Part shown: in pieces, positions 45,937 through 54,620 of the stretch
Position numbering within the stretch: position 1 is the stretch's first letter
Layout: every line of letters starts with the position of its first letter
Assembly (NCBI GenBank): GCA_946402735.1
Contig: CAMIXH010000003.1
Location: forward strand, 1 to 64,000
DNA from: an uncultured Mycoplasmatota bacterium
Lineage (GTDB): Bacteria > Bacillota_I > Bacilli_A > RF39 > UBA660
Direction of reading: 5' to 3'
Length of the DNA: 64,000 bases
The notes under the pieces: generated by a model
The model's input: only the letters and a program-made list of their open reading frames with translations
Database searches by the model: none
Told to the model about the DNA's origin: nothing
Program-made: the position numbers and the translations under genes

Positions 45937-46982
45937 TAGAACTCCTTAAATAATCCATATATATATTTTTCAATATCAAATGGTATCATATCAGTTTCTT
46001 TTTCGCCAAGTCCTACAAATTTAACTGGTATATTAACAAGTTCTCTAATAGCTAATACTATTCCACCTTTAGCAGTACCATCTAATTTAGTAAGTACTAT
46101 TCCTGTAATATTAGTTATTTCTTTAAAACTTTTTGCTTGACTAATACCATTTTGTCCAGTAGTAGCATCTATAACAAGTAAAGTTTCAACTGGATTATTT
46201 GGAACTATTTCTCCAATTACTCTATTCATCTTTTCAAGTTCTTTCATTAAGTTAACTTTATTTTGAAGACGTCCAGCTGTATCAACAAGTACTACATCAT
46301 ATTTTTCATTTTTGGCTTTTGTAAGTCCATCATATATAACAGCAGATGGATCTTCTCTATCATCTCCAAAGAATGATACACCAATTCTTTTAGCCCATTC
46401 ATCAAGTTGAGTTACTGCTCCAGCTCTAAATGTATCACCTGCTATTAACATAACTTTCTTACCATCATTTTTTAACTTATTTGCTATCTTAGCAATACTT
46501 GTAGTTTTACCTACTCCATTTACTCCAACAAATAGTATTACATTCGTTTCACCATCAACAAGATTTAATTTACTTGATAATATATCATTACCAACGTAAA
46601 TCATAAATAACTCATCAACAATTACTTCTTTTAAATATTCAAAATCAGTTATATCTTCTTCTTTAACACGTTTTTTAAGTCTATCAACAAAATCCATTAC
46701 AGTATTAACACCAATATCAGCCGTAATTAAAATTTCTTCTAATTCATCATAAAACTCATCACTGATCTTAGTATATTTAATACCTAAAATAGATAGTTTA
46801 TTTACAAAGTTATCTCTTGATTTAGATAAACCATCTACATACTTTTCAGTTTCCTTAACTTCTTCAATTTCTTCTTTTTCTTCTTCACTTATTTCTTCAC
46901 TATTTATTTCTTCATCTTTAATATCTTCTACTTTTTCTTCTTTTTTACTAAATACTTCTTTTAATTTACTAAAAAATCCCAT
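45936..46982 (-). CDS. ftsY: SRP receptor GTPase FtsY
   Basis: 348 residues from ATG 46982; GTG 46991 lies in AGAGGTG. The acidic N-terminal A domain (about 10-45, Glu-rich) is followed by the NG domain with GVNGVGKTTSIAK, DTAGRLQNK and TKLDGTAKGG. It docks SRP-ribosome complexes at the membrane. Confidence 0.96.
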   Translation of the reverse strand: MGFFSKLKEVFSKKEEKVEDIKDEEINSEEISEEEKEEIEEVKETEKYVDGLSKSRDNFVNKLSILGIKYTKISDEFYDELEEILITADIGVNTVMDFVDRLKKRVKEEDITDFEYLKEVIVDELFMIYVGNDILSSKLNLVDGETNVILFVGVNGVGKTTSIAKIANKLKNDGKKVMLIAGDTFRAGAVTQLDEWAKRIGVSFFGDDREDPSAVIYDGLTKAKNEKYDVVLVDTAGRLQNKVNLMKELEKMNRVIGEIVPNNPVETLLVIDATTGQNGISQAKSFKEITNITGIVLTKLDGTAKGGIVLAIRELVNIPVKFVGLGEKETDMIPFDIEKYIYGLFKEF

Positions 46983-46993
46983 AATGTACACCT

Positions 46994-47323
46994 CTAATCT
47001 ATTGTTTTTTCTAAATATATTTTATCTTTAAATGAACCTCTTTTTAAATTCTTTTGTTCTCCTACTTCTAATACTTCTTCTAATGAAGAACCTTCTAATT
47101 GTGCTAAACATTTTATTATTTCAAGCATATCTGCTAGTTCTTCTACTCTATCCTTTCCGCTTGAAGATAAAACTTCCATATATTCTTCATTTAGTTTTCT
47201 TTCTAATTCTGCTTTAAATTCTTCATCATTTAATATTCTTGTGTATGGTGTTCCACCATTATTCTTTATTATCTCTGGTATTCTATCTCTTACTAATTTA
47301 TTGAATATTTTTTCAGTACTCAT
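46994..47323 (-). CDS. MazG-like nucleotide pyrophosphohydrolase
   Basis: 109 residues. Family start KLVRDRIPEIIKNNG (8-22), EEYMEVL and EELADMLEIIKCLA carry the metal-binding Glu/Asp of all-alpha NTP pyrophosphatases. It probably hydrolyses (d)NTPs; substrate unknown. GGGTGTG lies upstream. Eleven bp to ftsY. Confidence 0.85.
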   Translation of the reverse strand: MSTEKIFNKLVRDRIPEIIKNNGGTPYTRILNDEEFKAELERKLNEEYMEVLSSSGKDRVEELADMLEIIKCLAQLEGSSLEEVLEVGEQKNLKRGSFKDKIYLEKTID

Positions 47324-47359
47324 AATGCTTCACACCCTGTAATAATTATATCTAGTATT

Positions 47360-47388
47360 TTGACAAATATCAAACAATTTGATATAAT
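47360..47388 (+). promoter_or_regulatory. Consensus promoter of rnjA
   Basis: TTGACA (47360-47365), a 17-bp spacer, then TATAAT (47383-47388) with extended TGA: a full consensus. A divergent minus-strand TATAAT for the pyrophosphohydrolase gene lies just to the left. Confidence 0.9.
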
Positions 47389-47421
47389 GCTAATTACTGA
47401 TTTAACTTTTTTTGAAAGGAA

Positions 47422-49104
47422 ATGATAAAAAAAATGATTAGTAATACTAAAGAAACTTTAGTTTGTGCATTGGGTGGTCTTGGTGAGGTTGGAAAGAACA
47501 TGTATGTTGTTACTCACGAAGATGAAATCTTTATTATAGATTGTGGCGTTATGTTCCCAGAAGACAATTTAATGGGTATTGATTATGTTTTAGCAGACTA
47601 TACTCATTTAAAACCTCTTCAAGATAAAATAAAAGGGTTAATCATAACACACGGACATGAAGATCATATTGGTGGAATACCATTTTTATTACAAAATATA
47701 AATATTCCAGTTATATATGCTCCATTCATAGCAGAAAAACTTATTAAAAATAAATTATCAGAAAAAAATATTAGTTGTCCTAAAGTTATTCCTATTAATG
47801 AGGATTTAAATATTAAAACAAAACACTTTAGTATAGAATTCTTTAGAACAACTCACTCTATTCCAGATTCATATGGAATGGCTATTACTACAGTTAATGG
47901 TACTATTGTTGAAACAGGAGACTTCAAATTCGACTTAACTCCAATCGGACCAGTTGCTAACTTTGGCAAGATTGCTGAGATTGGTAATAAGGGCGTAACA
48001 CTATTAATGAGTGATTCAACAAATGCTCTTTTACCAGGTTTTTCAAATAGTGAATCTGTAGTTGATGAAGCACTAGCTGAGATATTCTCAGAAAACCCAA
48101 AATCAAGAATAATTCTAGCTACATTTGCAAGTAACATATATAGACTTACTCATATAGTTGAAACTTGTAAAGAAAACAATAGAAAAATCGCAGTATTCGG
48201 AAGAAGTATGAATACAAGTATAGATATAGCTTTAGAATGTGGATTTATAAAAGATAAAGATATATTCATTTCAAGTGATGAAGCTAATAAATTAGATCCA
48301 TCACAAATATGTTTGCTTTGTACTGGTTCTCAAGGTGAACCACTTGCTGCTCTATCTAGAATAGCAAATGGTAGTGATAAAAATATCACTTTGATGCCTG
48401 ATGATGTTGTTATATTCTCATCTTCACCTATTCCAGGAAATGCCATGTCTATAAATAGAGTTATTAATAAACTATATTTAAAGGGTGCTAAAGTATATAC
48501 TAATGCAACTGATGTTAATGTTCATACATCAGGTCATGCTAGACAAGATGAATTAAAACTATTATTTAGACTTGTTAAACCTAAATACTTTATGCCAATG
48601 CATGGTGAATATAGAATGCTTGCTGGTCATGTAGAACTAGCAAAACAATGTGATGTTCCTGAAGAAAACACATTTATCAATAAAAATGGTGATATTATCG
48701 CTATTAAAGATGGCGAAGTATATAGAAAAGGTGCTATTCCAATTAATGATATTTATGTTGATGGTAATAGAATCGGAGATGTAGGACTTACAATTATCAA
48801 AGATAGAAAAATAATGTCTACAGATGGTGTTCTAATAGTAATATTAAATCTTGATGTAGAACACAAAAAGATGCTAATTGAACCAAATGTTACCACAAGA
48901 GGATTCGTTATCGTAAATGATAATCAAGAATTAATAAAACAAATACAAGATAAAGTAAACTCAATCGCATTAAATGAATTAGAAAAAGACAATTTCAGTT
49001 TAACTGATTTAAAAAATAGAATTATTCTTGAAATAAATGCATATGTAATTGAATTAACAGGAAGAAGACCAATAATAATTCCAATGATATTAAATATCAA
49101 ATAA
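47422..49104 (+). CDS. rnjA: RNase J1
   Basis: 560 residues. Intact metal motif THGHEDHIGG (76-85), RTTHSIPDSYG, beta-CASP motifs STNALLPGFSNSE, GRSMN, FSSSPIPGN and VHTSGHARQDE, then MPMHGEYRML. 5'-3' exoribonuclease and endonuclease for mRNA decay and rRNA maturation. The start could be 47422 or 47434; AAAGGA is very close to the first. Confidence 0.96.
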   Translation: MIKKMISNTKETLVCALGGLGEVGKNMYVVTHEDEIFIIDCGVMFPEDNLMGIDYVLADYTHLKPLQDKIKGLIITHGHEDHIGGIPFLLQNINIPVIYAPFIAEKLIKNKLSEKNISCPKVIPINEDLNIKTKHFSIEFFRTTHSIPDSYGMAITTVNGTIVETGDFKFDLTPIGPVANFGKIAEIGNKGVTLLMSDSTNALLPGFSNSESVVDEALAEIFSENPKSRIILATFASNIYRLTHIVETCKENNRKIAVFGRSMNTSIDIALECGFIKDKDIFISSDEANKLDPSQICLLCTGSQGEPLAALSRIANGSDKNITLMPDDVVIFSSSPIPGNAMSINRVINKLYLKGAKVYTNATDVNVHTSGHARQDELKLLFRLVKPKYFMPMHGEYRMLAGHVELAKQCDVPEENTFINKNGDIIAIKDGEVYRKGAIPINDIYVDGNRIGDVGLTIIKDRKIMSTDGVLIVILNLDVEHKKMLIEPNVTTRGFVIVNDNQELIKQIQDKVNSIALNELEKDNFSLTDLKNRIILEINAYVIELTGRRPIIIPMILNIK

Positions 49105-49137
49105 AAAAAGATTTAGTAAAAACTAAATCTTTTTATT
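49103..49137. terminator. Bidirectional terminator between rnjA and the CPBP gene
   Basis: An 11-bp stem AAAGATTTAGT/ACTAAATCTTT with loop AAAA and T-rich flanks on both sides. Confidence 0.85.
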
Positions 49138-50560
49138 TAATTAAGAATAAATTATCATTTCTAATAATGAATCTATCATTATTTTCTGATACAAAGTATG
49201 GATATTTAACATCCCCATTTTCATAAGTTATATAACCTACTTTATTTAGTTCTGGTAATAAGAACTTAGTAAATGATCTAGCTATGAAATCAATTAAATC
49301 TTTACTATTAGTAATATCTGCTTTATTAATTACAGTATAGTAAATAGTTGCTTCATCATCTAATGATTCTATTACTACTACATAGTTATCTTCATTTTCC
49401 AATACTTCAATACTATTAACATGTTCCATATCTAATTTAACTTCATAAGTAGTATTTTGGTTCTTAACATTAACTGTATCATTTGAGTTTAATTTAAATT
49501 CAATTAGAACATCTTCTTGATTCTTAATTTCTTTTAAGTTATTTCCTAAAGCATTTTCTTCAAATTTAGATGTCTCTAAATTAGATTCAATATAATATGT
49601 TTCATAATGAGGATAATGTTCTTCATAATTATTAAATGAATCTATTTCTGTATATTCATAACATGTTTTATAATTATCATAATTTGGAACTAATTTTTCA
49701 AATGGAATAAACATAAATATGAATGAAGCTATAATTGCTATTGTATAGAAGAAATCTTTCTTCTTATCAAGTTTTTCACCGTTGAAACTTATACTATTAA
49801 GTACTTTAAATGCACTTGCAATCCATAAAATACTAATAAATACAATTCCTATACAATTAACAACAGTTACACCAAATGTTGGTGTTCCATAGGTACAATC
49901 TTTAACTAAATTCATTTCTCCTAAGAATATAGCTAAATCATAGAATGAATGCAAGAATATAACTGACCAAATATTCTTAGTTTTATAATAAATACTTCCA
50001 AGTAACATGCCTAGAGCAGTAGCATTAACTATTTGTAATATTGTTTCAAATATAGTTTGACTACCTAGATTTACTATATGCATTACTCCAAATACAAGTG
50101 ATGCAAGAATGATAGATTTAATAACTGATTTTTTATCATCAGAGAATCTTTCCATAAATTCATTTTGAAGCCATCCTCTACATAAGAACTCTTCTGCAAT
50201 ACCAACAAATACACAAAGTATTAAAACATTAAGAAAGTTTGATACAGAGAATGTTTTAAGTGAAGTAATATTTGCAATAAAATTAATTATTGAAATAACT
50301 AACATTGGTAGTCCAAGACTAACACTATCCCAAAACTTCTTTTTTCTTTCTGTAAATACATATTCATTGTGAAATAATAACATAACTATTAAAACTGCGA
50401 ATGCATAGAATATTTCTGTTATTAATTCAATACCATATTTTGCTAAAACACTTGTTGTTGCTAATATACCAGCTATAACCATCATTAATATATCAAGGCC
50501 AGCAAATATTAGAAGCATTTTAACAAAAAATTTATAAATACTTTTTTCCTTCTTATTCAT
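49133..50560 (-). CDS. CPBP (CAAX-protease-like) membrane protease with extra C-terminal domain
   Basis: 475 residues from ATG 50560. About eight helices in the first 300 residues. CPBP motifs: EEFLCRGWLQNEF, FGVMHIVNLG and SFYDLAIF, the Glu-Glu/Arg and His ligands of the family. After a last helix (about 285-300) there is an extracytoplasmic domain of about 170 residues that the standard family lacks. Members act in bacteriocin immunity or protein maturation; this one's role is unknown. Confidence 0.85.
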   Translation of the reverse strand: MNKKEKSIYKFFVKMLLIFAGLDILMMVIAGILATTSVLAKYGIELITEIFYAFAVLIVMLLFHNEYVFTERKKKFWDSVSLGLPMLVISIINFIANITSLKTFSVSNFLNVLILCVFVGIAEEFLCRGWLQNEFMERFSDDKKSVIKSIILASLVFGVMHIVNLGSQTIFETILQIVNATALGMLLGSIYYKTKNIWSVIFLHSFYDLAIFLGEMNLVKDCTYGTPTFGVTVVNCIGIVFISILWIASAFKVLNSISFNGEKLDKKKDFFYTIAIIASFIFMFIPFEKLVPNYDNYKTCYEYTEIDSFNNYEEHYPHYETYYIESNLETSKFEENALGNNLKEIKNQEDVLIEFKLNSNDTVNVKNQNTTYEVKLDMEHVNSIEVLENEDNYVVVIESLDDEATIYYTVINKADITNSKDLIDFIARSFTKFLLPELNKVGYITYENGDVKYPYFVSENNDRFIIRNDNLFLIK

Positions 50561-50633
50561 ATAATACAACCTACTTCCTTATTCTATAACAATTATACTA
50601 TACTTTTAATAATTCTAAAAGAATTTTTTATAC

Positions 50634-50662
50634 AAACAAAAAAACCTATTAAAAATAGGTTT
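50634..50662 (-). terminator. Terminator after tRNA-Ala
   Basis: AAACCTATT/AATAGGTTT stem then TTTTTTTGTTTG. Confidence 0.85.
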
Positions 50663-50672
50663 TATTTACTAA

Positions 50673-50749
50673 TGGTGGAGAATGTGGGACTTGAACCCGC
50701 GACCTCCTGCGTGCAAGGCAGATGCTCTAGCCAACTGAGCTAATTCCCC
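50673..50749 (-). tRNA. tRNA-Ala (anticodon UGC), CCA encoded
   Basis: Acceptor GGGGAAT pairs with ATTCTCC (one G-T), discriminator A, CCA at 50673-50675. D-stem GCTC/GAGC. Loop CTTGCAC gives TGC. T-loop TTCAAGT; the T-stem GCGGG/CCCAC has one C-A mismatch. Confidence 0.95.
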
Positions 50750-50784
50750 ACTAGGTAGGCACTTGATAACAATCAAGCATATTA

Positions 50785-50814
50785 ATACTATCATATCAAA
50801 GTGCCTAAAGTCAA
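50785..50814 (-). promoter_or_regulatory. Promoter of tRNA-Ala
   Basis: TTGACT (50809-50814), an 18-bp spacer, then TAGTAT (50785-50790) with TGA. A CTTGAT/ATCAAG hairpin lies in the short leader before the tRNA. Confidence 0.7.
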
Positions 50815-50843
50815 GAAAAATTATTATTATTTTCTAAATATCA

Positions 50844-51230
50844 CTACTTTAATTGTAGTGTATAAGGATTTTCAGTTTCAGCTGTCATTACTTCAACAGT
50901 ACTAGTATTATCATTTGATAATTCTTGCTCTTGAATTCTAATCTTTTCTTCGATTCTACTTTTCTCTCTTTTTAGTTCCTCGATCTTTCTTTCAATTTGT
51001 TCCTTTTTATTGTTCTCAATTTGACTTTCAGGAGTAATAGTAGGTTCCTCTTTTGTTTTATTCTTTTTGCTGAATAAACTTTCTAGTACATCACTTAAGA
51101 AATCAATAGCAATTAAAATTATTTTAAGAATTAAATATAATGGAAATAATACTGGTGAAAAGATGATACCTAATAAAGGAAATAAGCAGCTTTCTCCACA
51201 TCCAATCATATCAAAATAATTAAAATCCAT
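50844..51230 (-). CDS. Small membrane protein with coiled coil, under a Mn riboswitch; unknown
   Basis: 128 residues. A Cys pair near the start (MIGCGESC), one long or two short hydrophobic stretches (about 16-52), then a basic linker, a Thr/Pro segment and a strongly charged coiled coil (about 75-105, Glu/Lys/Arg heptads). No known family or metal-transport motif. It is the only gene behind the yybP-ykoY-type leader, so a manganese-linked role is inferred. A weak hairpin (CACTAC/GTAGTG) overlaps the stop. Confidence 0.75.
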   Translation of the reverse strand: MDFNYFDMIGCGESCLFPLLGIIFSPVLFPLYLILKIILIAIDFLSDVLESLFSKKNKTKEEPTITPESQIENNKKEQIERKIEELKREKSRIEEKIRIQEQELSNDNTSTVEVMTAETENPYTLQLK

Positions 51231-51252
51231 ATTTTATTCCCCCTTTCTTTCG

Positions 51253-51288
51253 GTCAAAAAAACAAGACCAAACTTTTGTCGGTCTTGT
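51253..51288 (-). terminator. Riboswitch expression-platform terminator
   Basis: ACAAGACC/GGTCTTGT stem (51262-51269 and 51281-51288) then T7. The 5' arm includes AACAAGACC, which also belongs to the aptamer's closing helix, so the two folds exclude each other. Confidence 0.85.
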
Positions 51289-51371
51289 TCATTATTCTAA
51301 TTCCGAATACCCAAAGGTATTGTAATGACGGTTTTAGCACATATTACTATGCGAACTACTCCCCCTAAACA
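51276..51371 (-). promoter_or_regulatory. yybP-ykoY-type manganese riboswitch
   Basis: The RNA has GGGGGAGTAG (51356-51365), a small hairpin GCATA/TATGT, then AAAACCGTCATTAC, a hairpin AATACC/GGTATT followed by CGG, and finally AACAAGACC. The order GGGGAGUAG ... CGUCA ... hairpin-CGG ... AAGACC matches the yybP-ykoY aptamer, known to bind Mn2+. Mn binding should hold the closing helix and prevent the terminator, an ON switch. Confidence 0.8.
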
Positions 51372-51379
51372 ACGATGAT

Positions 51380-51408
51380 ATTATACCATAAAATCGTCAA
51401 AAAGTCAA
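51380..51408 (-). promoter_or_regulatory. Promoter of the Mn-riboswitch transcript
   Basis: TTGACT (51403-51408), a 17-bp spacer, then TATAAT (51380-51385) with extended TGG. Confidence 0.85.
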
Positions 51409-51418
51409 TAATTACAGG

Positions 51419-52360
51419 CTATTCAGCCAATATATTCATTATTTCTAAACCAAGTTTTAAACTATCATGTCTTATCATTTCATCCTCTATTTTAAGAAGA
51501 GGTTTTTTAACATTTTTGATTTTGATATTTTCATCATCTACTTTAATTAAATCTTTTTGTTCCAATGTTTCATATTTCTTTTGTATTTTTTTACTTACTG
51601 TAGCACTATTTGTAATTACAGTATCAATTTTCTTTTTACCTAAATATGAGTTTAGAAGATTAATATGATCGCTTACTTTAAATCCATCTGTTTCACCAGG
51701 TTGACTCATCATATTGCATATATAGATGATTCTTGCATTACTTTTATCAATAGCATTAATAACATTTCTACAAAGTAAGTTTGGAATAATGCTAGTAAAT
51801 ACACTTCCCATACTAAGTATTATTGCATCACAATCTTTTATTTTTTTAATTACTTCTTTATTTGCAAGTGTATCTTCTTTATAGAAAACACGTTTAATTT
51901 TTTTGTCACTAAGTGTTATATTATGTTCTCCTTCAATAATACTTCCATCTTCCATTTCACCCATTAAAGTAACGTTTTCATCAGTAAGTGGTAATACTGT
52001 CCCTTTTAAGTTTAATATTTTAGTAATATGTTTAATACCTTCAGACATACTTCCATATATATCTGTTAGAGCAGTTAATATAATATTACCAACTGTGTGT
52101 CCATCAAAATTACCATTAGTACTAAACCTGTAATTAACAAGCTCACCTATGATGTCTTCAGTTTCTGATAAACTAATAAGTACTCTTCTTATATCTCCCA
52201 TTGCTGGAACATTGAACTCTTCTCTTAATTTACCAGTACTTTTTCCATCATCGCAAACACTAACAACTGCTGTTATATCGAATGGAAATTTTTTAAGACC
52301 ACTCAATAAAACAGATTGTCCTGATCCTCCTCCTAATACAACTATTTTTTTATCATTCAT
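51419..52360 (-). CDS. yvcK: Gluconeogenesis/wall-precursor factor YvcK (GlmR)
   Basis: 313 residues, CofD-like Rossmann fold. GGGSGQSVLLSGLK at the N-terminus, VSVCDDGKSTGKLR, GHTVGNIILTAL and NMMSQPGETDGF. In Bacilli it binds UDP-GlcNAc and stimulates entry of carbon into wall precursors. GAGGAG before the ATG. It lies 2 bp after the VanY-like gene. No RapZ or WhiA in the window. Confidence 0.92.
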   Translation of the reverse strand: MNDKKIVVLGGGSGQSVLLSGLKKFPFDITAVVSVCDDGKSTGKLREEFNVPAMGDIRRVLISLSETEDIIGELVNYRFSTNGNFDGHTVGNIILTALTDIYGSMSEGIKHITKILNLKGTVLPLTDENVTLMGEMEDGSIIEGEHNITLSDKKIKRVFYKEDTLANKEVIKKIKDCDAIILSMGSVFTSIIPNLLCRNVINAIDKSNARIIYICNMMSQPGETDGFKVSDHINLLNSYLGKKKIDTVITNSATVSKKIQKKYETLEQKDLIKVDDENIKIKNVKKPLLKIEDEMIRHDSLKLGLEIMNILAE

Positions 52361-52362
52361 AA

Positions 52363-53328
52363 CTATTCTCCTCTATTCACAAAGTAGGCATAGTATTCTT
52401 CAAAACAAATATTTTCATTATATATCATTGTTGAAGCATCTATTCCTACGTATCTAAGTCTCCATGGATCTTCAGAAAATTTAGTTAGATTCTTTTTATC
52501 TGCTTCAAATCTAAATATAAAACCATATTTATAAGCATTTTCTCTTAACCACTTATATTCATCACTATCTTTTATATTTTTTACTTTCTTTTTGTATTTG
52601 TATGGTTCTAAATCGAAAGATAAACCCGTCTCATATTCAGAGTGTCCTGGTCTTGCTACATATTCATCAGCTTCACTTTTGCCATAGCTTTTAGCATAAC
52701 TATTATATAAGTTCTTTTGCTCCTTATACGTTCTATATCCCATTGATACAACAAAAGTATATCCTTCGTTGGCAGCATCATCCACTAAATTTTCAATATT
52801 CTCTAGTATACTATTTTTAAGCTTAACATTACTATAGGCAAATTTAGTAGGAACAGTAACTATATCTTCAGGTTGGTAATCAGATGCTAGTCCATATATT
52901 CTGTTGACTAACATTAAATCCCCTTTTGAAGTATCAGTTAATTTCATATTATCTAACCATTCAACATTTGCCTCAGTATTAATTATAGCTACAACTTCTG
53001 TATTAGTATAATCCCTATTATTCTTTTTATATTCCAAATATTTATCTAAATTCTCATATATAAAATACTTTTCAGTAACAAATGAAACAATGTTACTATC
53101 AACTTTTCTTTTTAATAGTTCTTCTAGTCTACTTTCACTTAGTTTATGAATTAAAGTATTTGTTTCTTCTTCATCATAACCTAATGTTAATAGTCTATAC
53201 TCATATGATTTAGTATATTTAACATGAGAAACAACTTTAGTGATACCTACTACAATACCTACAATGATACTTATAACCACAATAATAAAAATGACAAATT
53301 TAGTATAATTGAATTTTCTTACTGTCAT
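52363..53328 (-). CDS. VanY-like M15 protein lacking zinc ligands
   Basis: 321 residues. Signal anchor (about 10-32), a helical region (40-160) and an M15B/VanY domain (about 165-321). The fold is clear: SMGYRTYKEQKNLYNSYAK, DEYVARPGHSE, WLRENAYKYGFIFRF and LRYVG. The active VanY pattern SEHxTGxxxD reads SEYETGLSFD (Y232 in place of His; D239 kept), and EPWH reads DPWR (D287, R290). Two of three zinc ligands and the catalytic Glu are therefore changed. It is probably not a D,D- or L,D-carboxypeptidase and may bind wall peptides instead. Confidence 0.85.
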   Translation of the reverse strand: MTVRKFNYTKFVIFIIVVISIIVGIVVGITKVVSHVKYTKSYEYRLLTLGYDEEETNTLIHKLSESRLEELLKRKVDSNIVSFVTEKYFIYENLDKYLEYKKNNRDYTNTEVVAIINTEANVEWLDNMKLTDTSKGDLMLVNRIYGLASDYQPEDIVTVPTKFAYSNVKLKNSILENIENLVDDAANEGYTFVVSMGYRTYKEQKNLYNSYAKSYGKSEADEYVARPGHSEYETGLSFDLEPYKYKKKVKNIKDSDEYKWLRENAYKYGFIFRFEADKKNLTKFSEDPWRLRYVGIDASTMIYNENICFEEYYAYFVNRGE

Positions 53329-53363
53329 AATATCACCACTTTAATTATACTAAAAAAATGTAT

Positions 53364-53400
53364 ATTTTAAAAGGACGAGGTTTAATCCTCATCCTTTTTT
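53364..53400 (-). terminator. Terminator after recA
   Basis: AAGGATGAGG/CCTCGTCCTT stem (one wobble) with TTTTAAAAT, overlapping the recA stop region. Confidence 0.75.
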
Positions 53401-54392
53401 GTACTATCTTCAAATAAGTCATGTCTAACTTTGGCTTCTATTTCCTTAAATAATTCAGGATTTTCTTTTAGAACAAGTTTAACATTTTCTTTACCTTGTC
53501 CAATCTTTTCTCCCTTATAACTAAACCAAGCACCACTCTTATCAATAATTCCCATATTTGATGCTATATCTATTACTTCACCTATTCTAGAAATTCCTTC
53601 TCCATACATAATTTCAACTTCAGCTGTTTTAAATGGAGGAGCGACTTTATTTTTAACTACTTTTATAACTGTTCTATTTCCTACTACATCACTACCAGCT
53701 TTAATTTGTTCACTACGTCTAACATCTAATCTAATAGTTGAATAGAATTTTAATGCTCTTCCACCAGGAGTAGTTTCTGGATTACCAAACATAATCCCAA
53801 CTTTTTCTCTTAATTGATTAATAAAGATACAAATTGTATTAGTCTTGTTAATAACACCACTTAATTTTCTTAATGCTTGTGACATTAATCTAGCTTGAAG
53901 TCCAACATGAGAATCACCCATCTCTCCTTCGATTTCTGCTTGTGGTACAAGTGCTGCTACAGAGTCAATAACTATAATACTCATCGCTTCACTTCTAACT
54001 AATGCTTCAACTATTTCTAAAGCTTGTTCTCCAGTATCAGGTTGACTTAATAATAATTCATCAGTATCAACACCTAATTTTTTGGCATATACTGGATCAA
54101 GAGCATGTTCTGCATCAATAAAAGCAGCTCTTCCACCAGTTTTTTGTACTTCAGCAATAGCATGCAATGCAATAGTAGTTTTACCACTTGATTCAGGTCC
54201 AAATACTTCTATAATTCTTCCTTTTGGATATCCCCCTACACCTAGTGCTTGATCTAAAGCAATAGATCCACTAGATACAACATCTATATTCTTAACACCT
54301 TTTTCTCCTAATTTCATTATAGCGCCTTTTCCGAATTGTTTTTCAATATCAGCTAAGACTTGATCTAACGTTTTGTCTTTATCTTTTTTCAT
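53382..54392 (-). CDS. recA: Recombinase A
   Basis: 336 residues. Walker [10 protein letters not shown], Walker [11 protein letters not shown], the MAW region [21 protein letters not shown] and the L2 loop [27 protein letters not shown]. The short C-terminus ends in KKDED. It coats single-stranded DNA and drives recombination and SOS. A candidate SOS operator lies upstream. Confidence 0.98.
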   Translation of the reverse strand: MKKDKDKTLDQVLADIEKQFGKGAIMKLGEKGVKNIDVVSSGSIALDQALGVGGYPKGRIIEVFGPESSGKTTIALHAIAEVQKTGGRAAFIDAEHALDPVYAKKLGVDTDELLLSQPDTGEQALEIVEALVRSEAMSIIVIDSVAALVPQAEIEGEMGDSHVGLQARLMSQALRKLSGVINKTNTICIFINQLREKVGIMFGNPETTPGGRALKFYSTIRLDVRRSEQIKAGSDVVGNRTVIKVVKNKVAPPFKTAEVEIMYGEGISRIGEVIDIASNMGIIDKSGAWFSYKGEKIGQGKENVKLVLKENPELFKEIEAKVRHDLFEDSTKKDED

Positions 54393-54418
54393 AAGTCTAA
54401 TTCTCCTTCGATATTTTA

Positions 54419-54447
54419 ATTTTAAAACAATTATTAACCTTTGTCAA
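54419..54447 (-). promoter_or_regulatory. Promoter of recA
   Basis: TTGACA (54442-54447), a 17-bp spacer, then TAAAAT (54419-54424). Confidence 0.85.
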
Positions 54448-54456
54448 TAACTTTTT

Positions 54457-54472
54457 ACAAACTTTTGTTTGT
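54457..54472 (-). promoter_or_regulatory. Candidate LexA (SOS) operator upstream of recA
   Basis: A 16-bp perfect palindrome ACAAAC-AAAA-GTTTGT lies 9 bp upstream of the recA -35. It resembles the Gram-positive SOS box pattern GAAC-N4-GTTC with G replaced by A. No lexA in the window. From 54473 to 54590 I see no gene. Confidence 0.5.
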
Positions 54473-54590
54473 ATATAATTAAATTATACACTTTTATTAA
54501 TTCCTATATTTAATTATTGCCTTAAAATCAGGTGTTTATTATTCTTTTTTATTGCCTTTAAATAGTGTAAAATTAAATAATTTATCCATT

Positions 54591-54620
54591 AAAAAAAATA
54601 ACAATTTTTCAATTGTTATT
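54591..54620 (-). terminator. Terminator after pgsA
   Basis: AATAACAATT/AATTGTTATT stem then T7, overlapping the pgsA stop. Confidence 0.85.

Noticed and set aside
50755-50807. Terminator formed by TAGGCACTT and AAGTGCCTA near tRNA-Ala
   Set aside because: The loop is over 30 bases, there is no T run next to it, and it spans the tRNA-Ala promoter; it may be chance or a weak regulatory fold.
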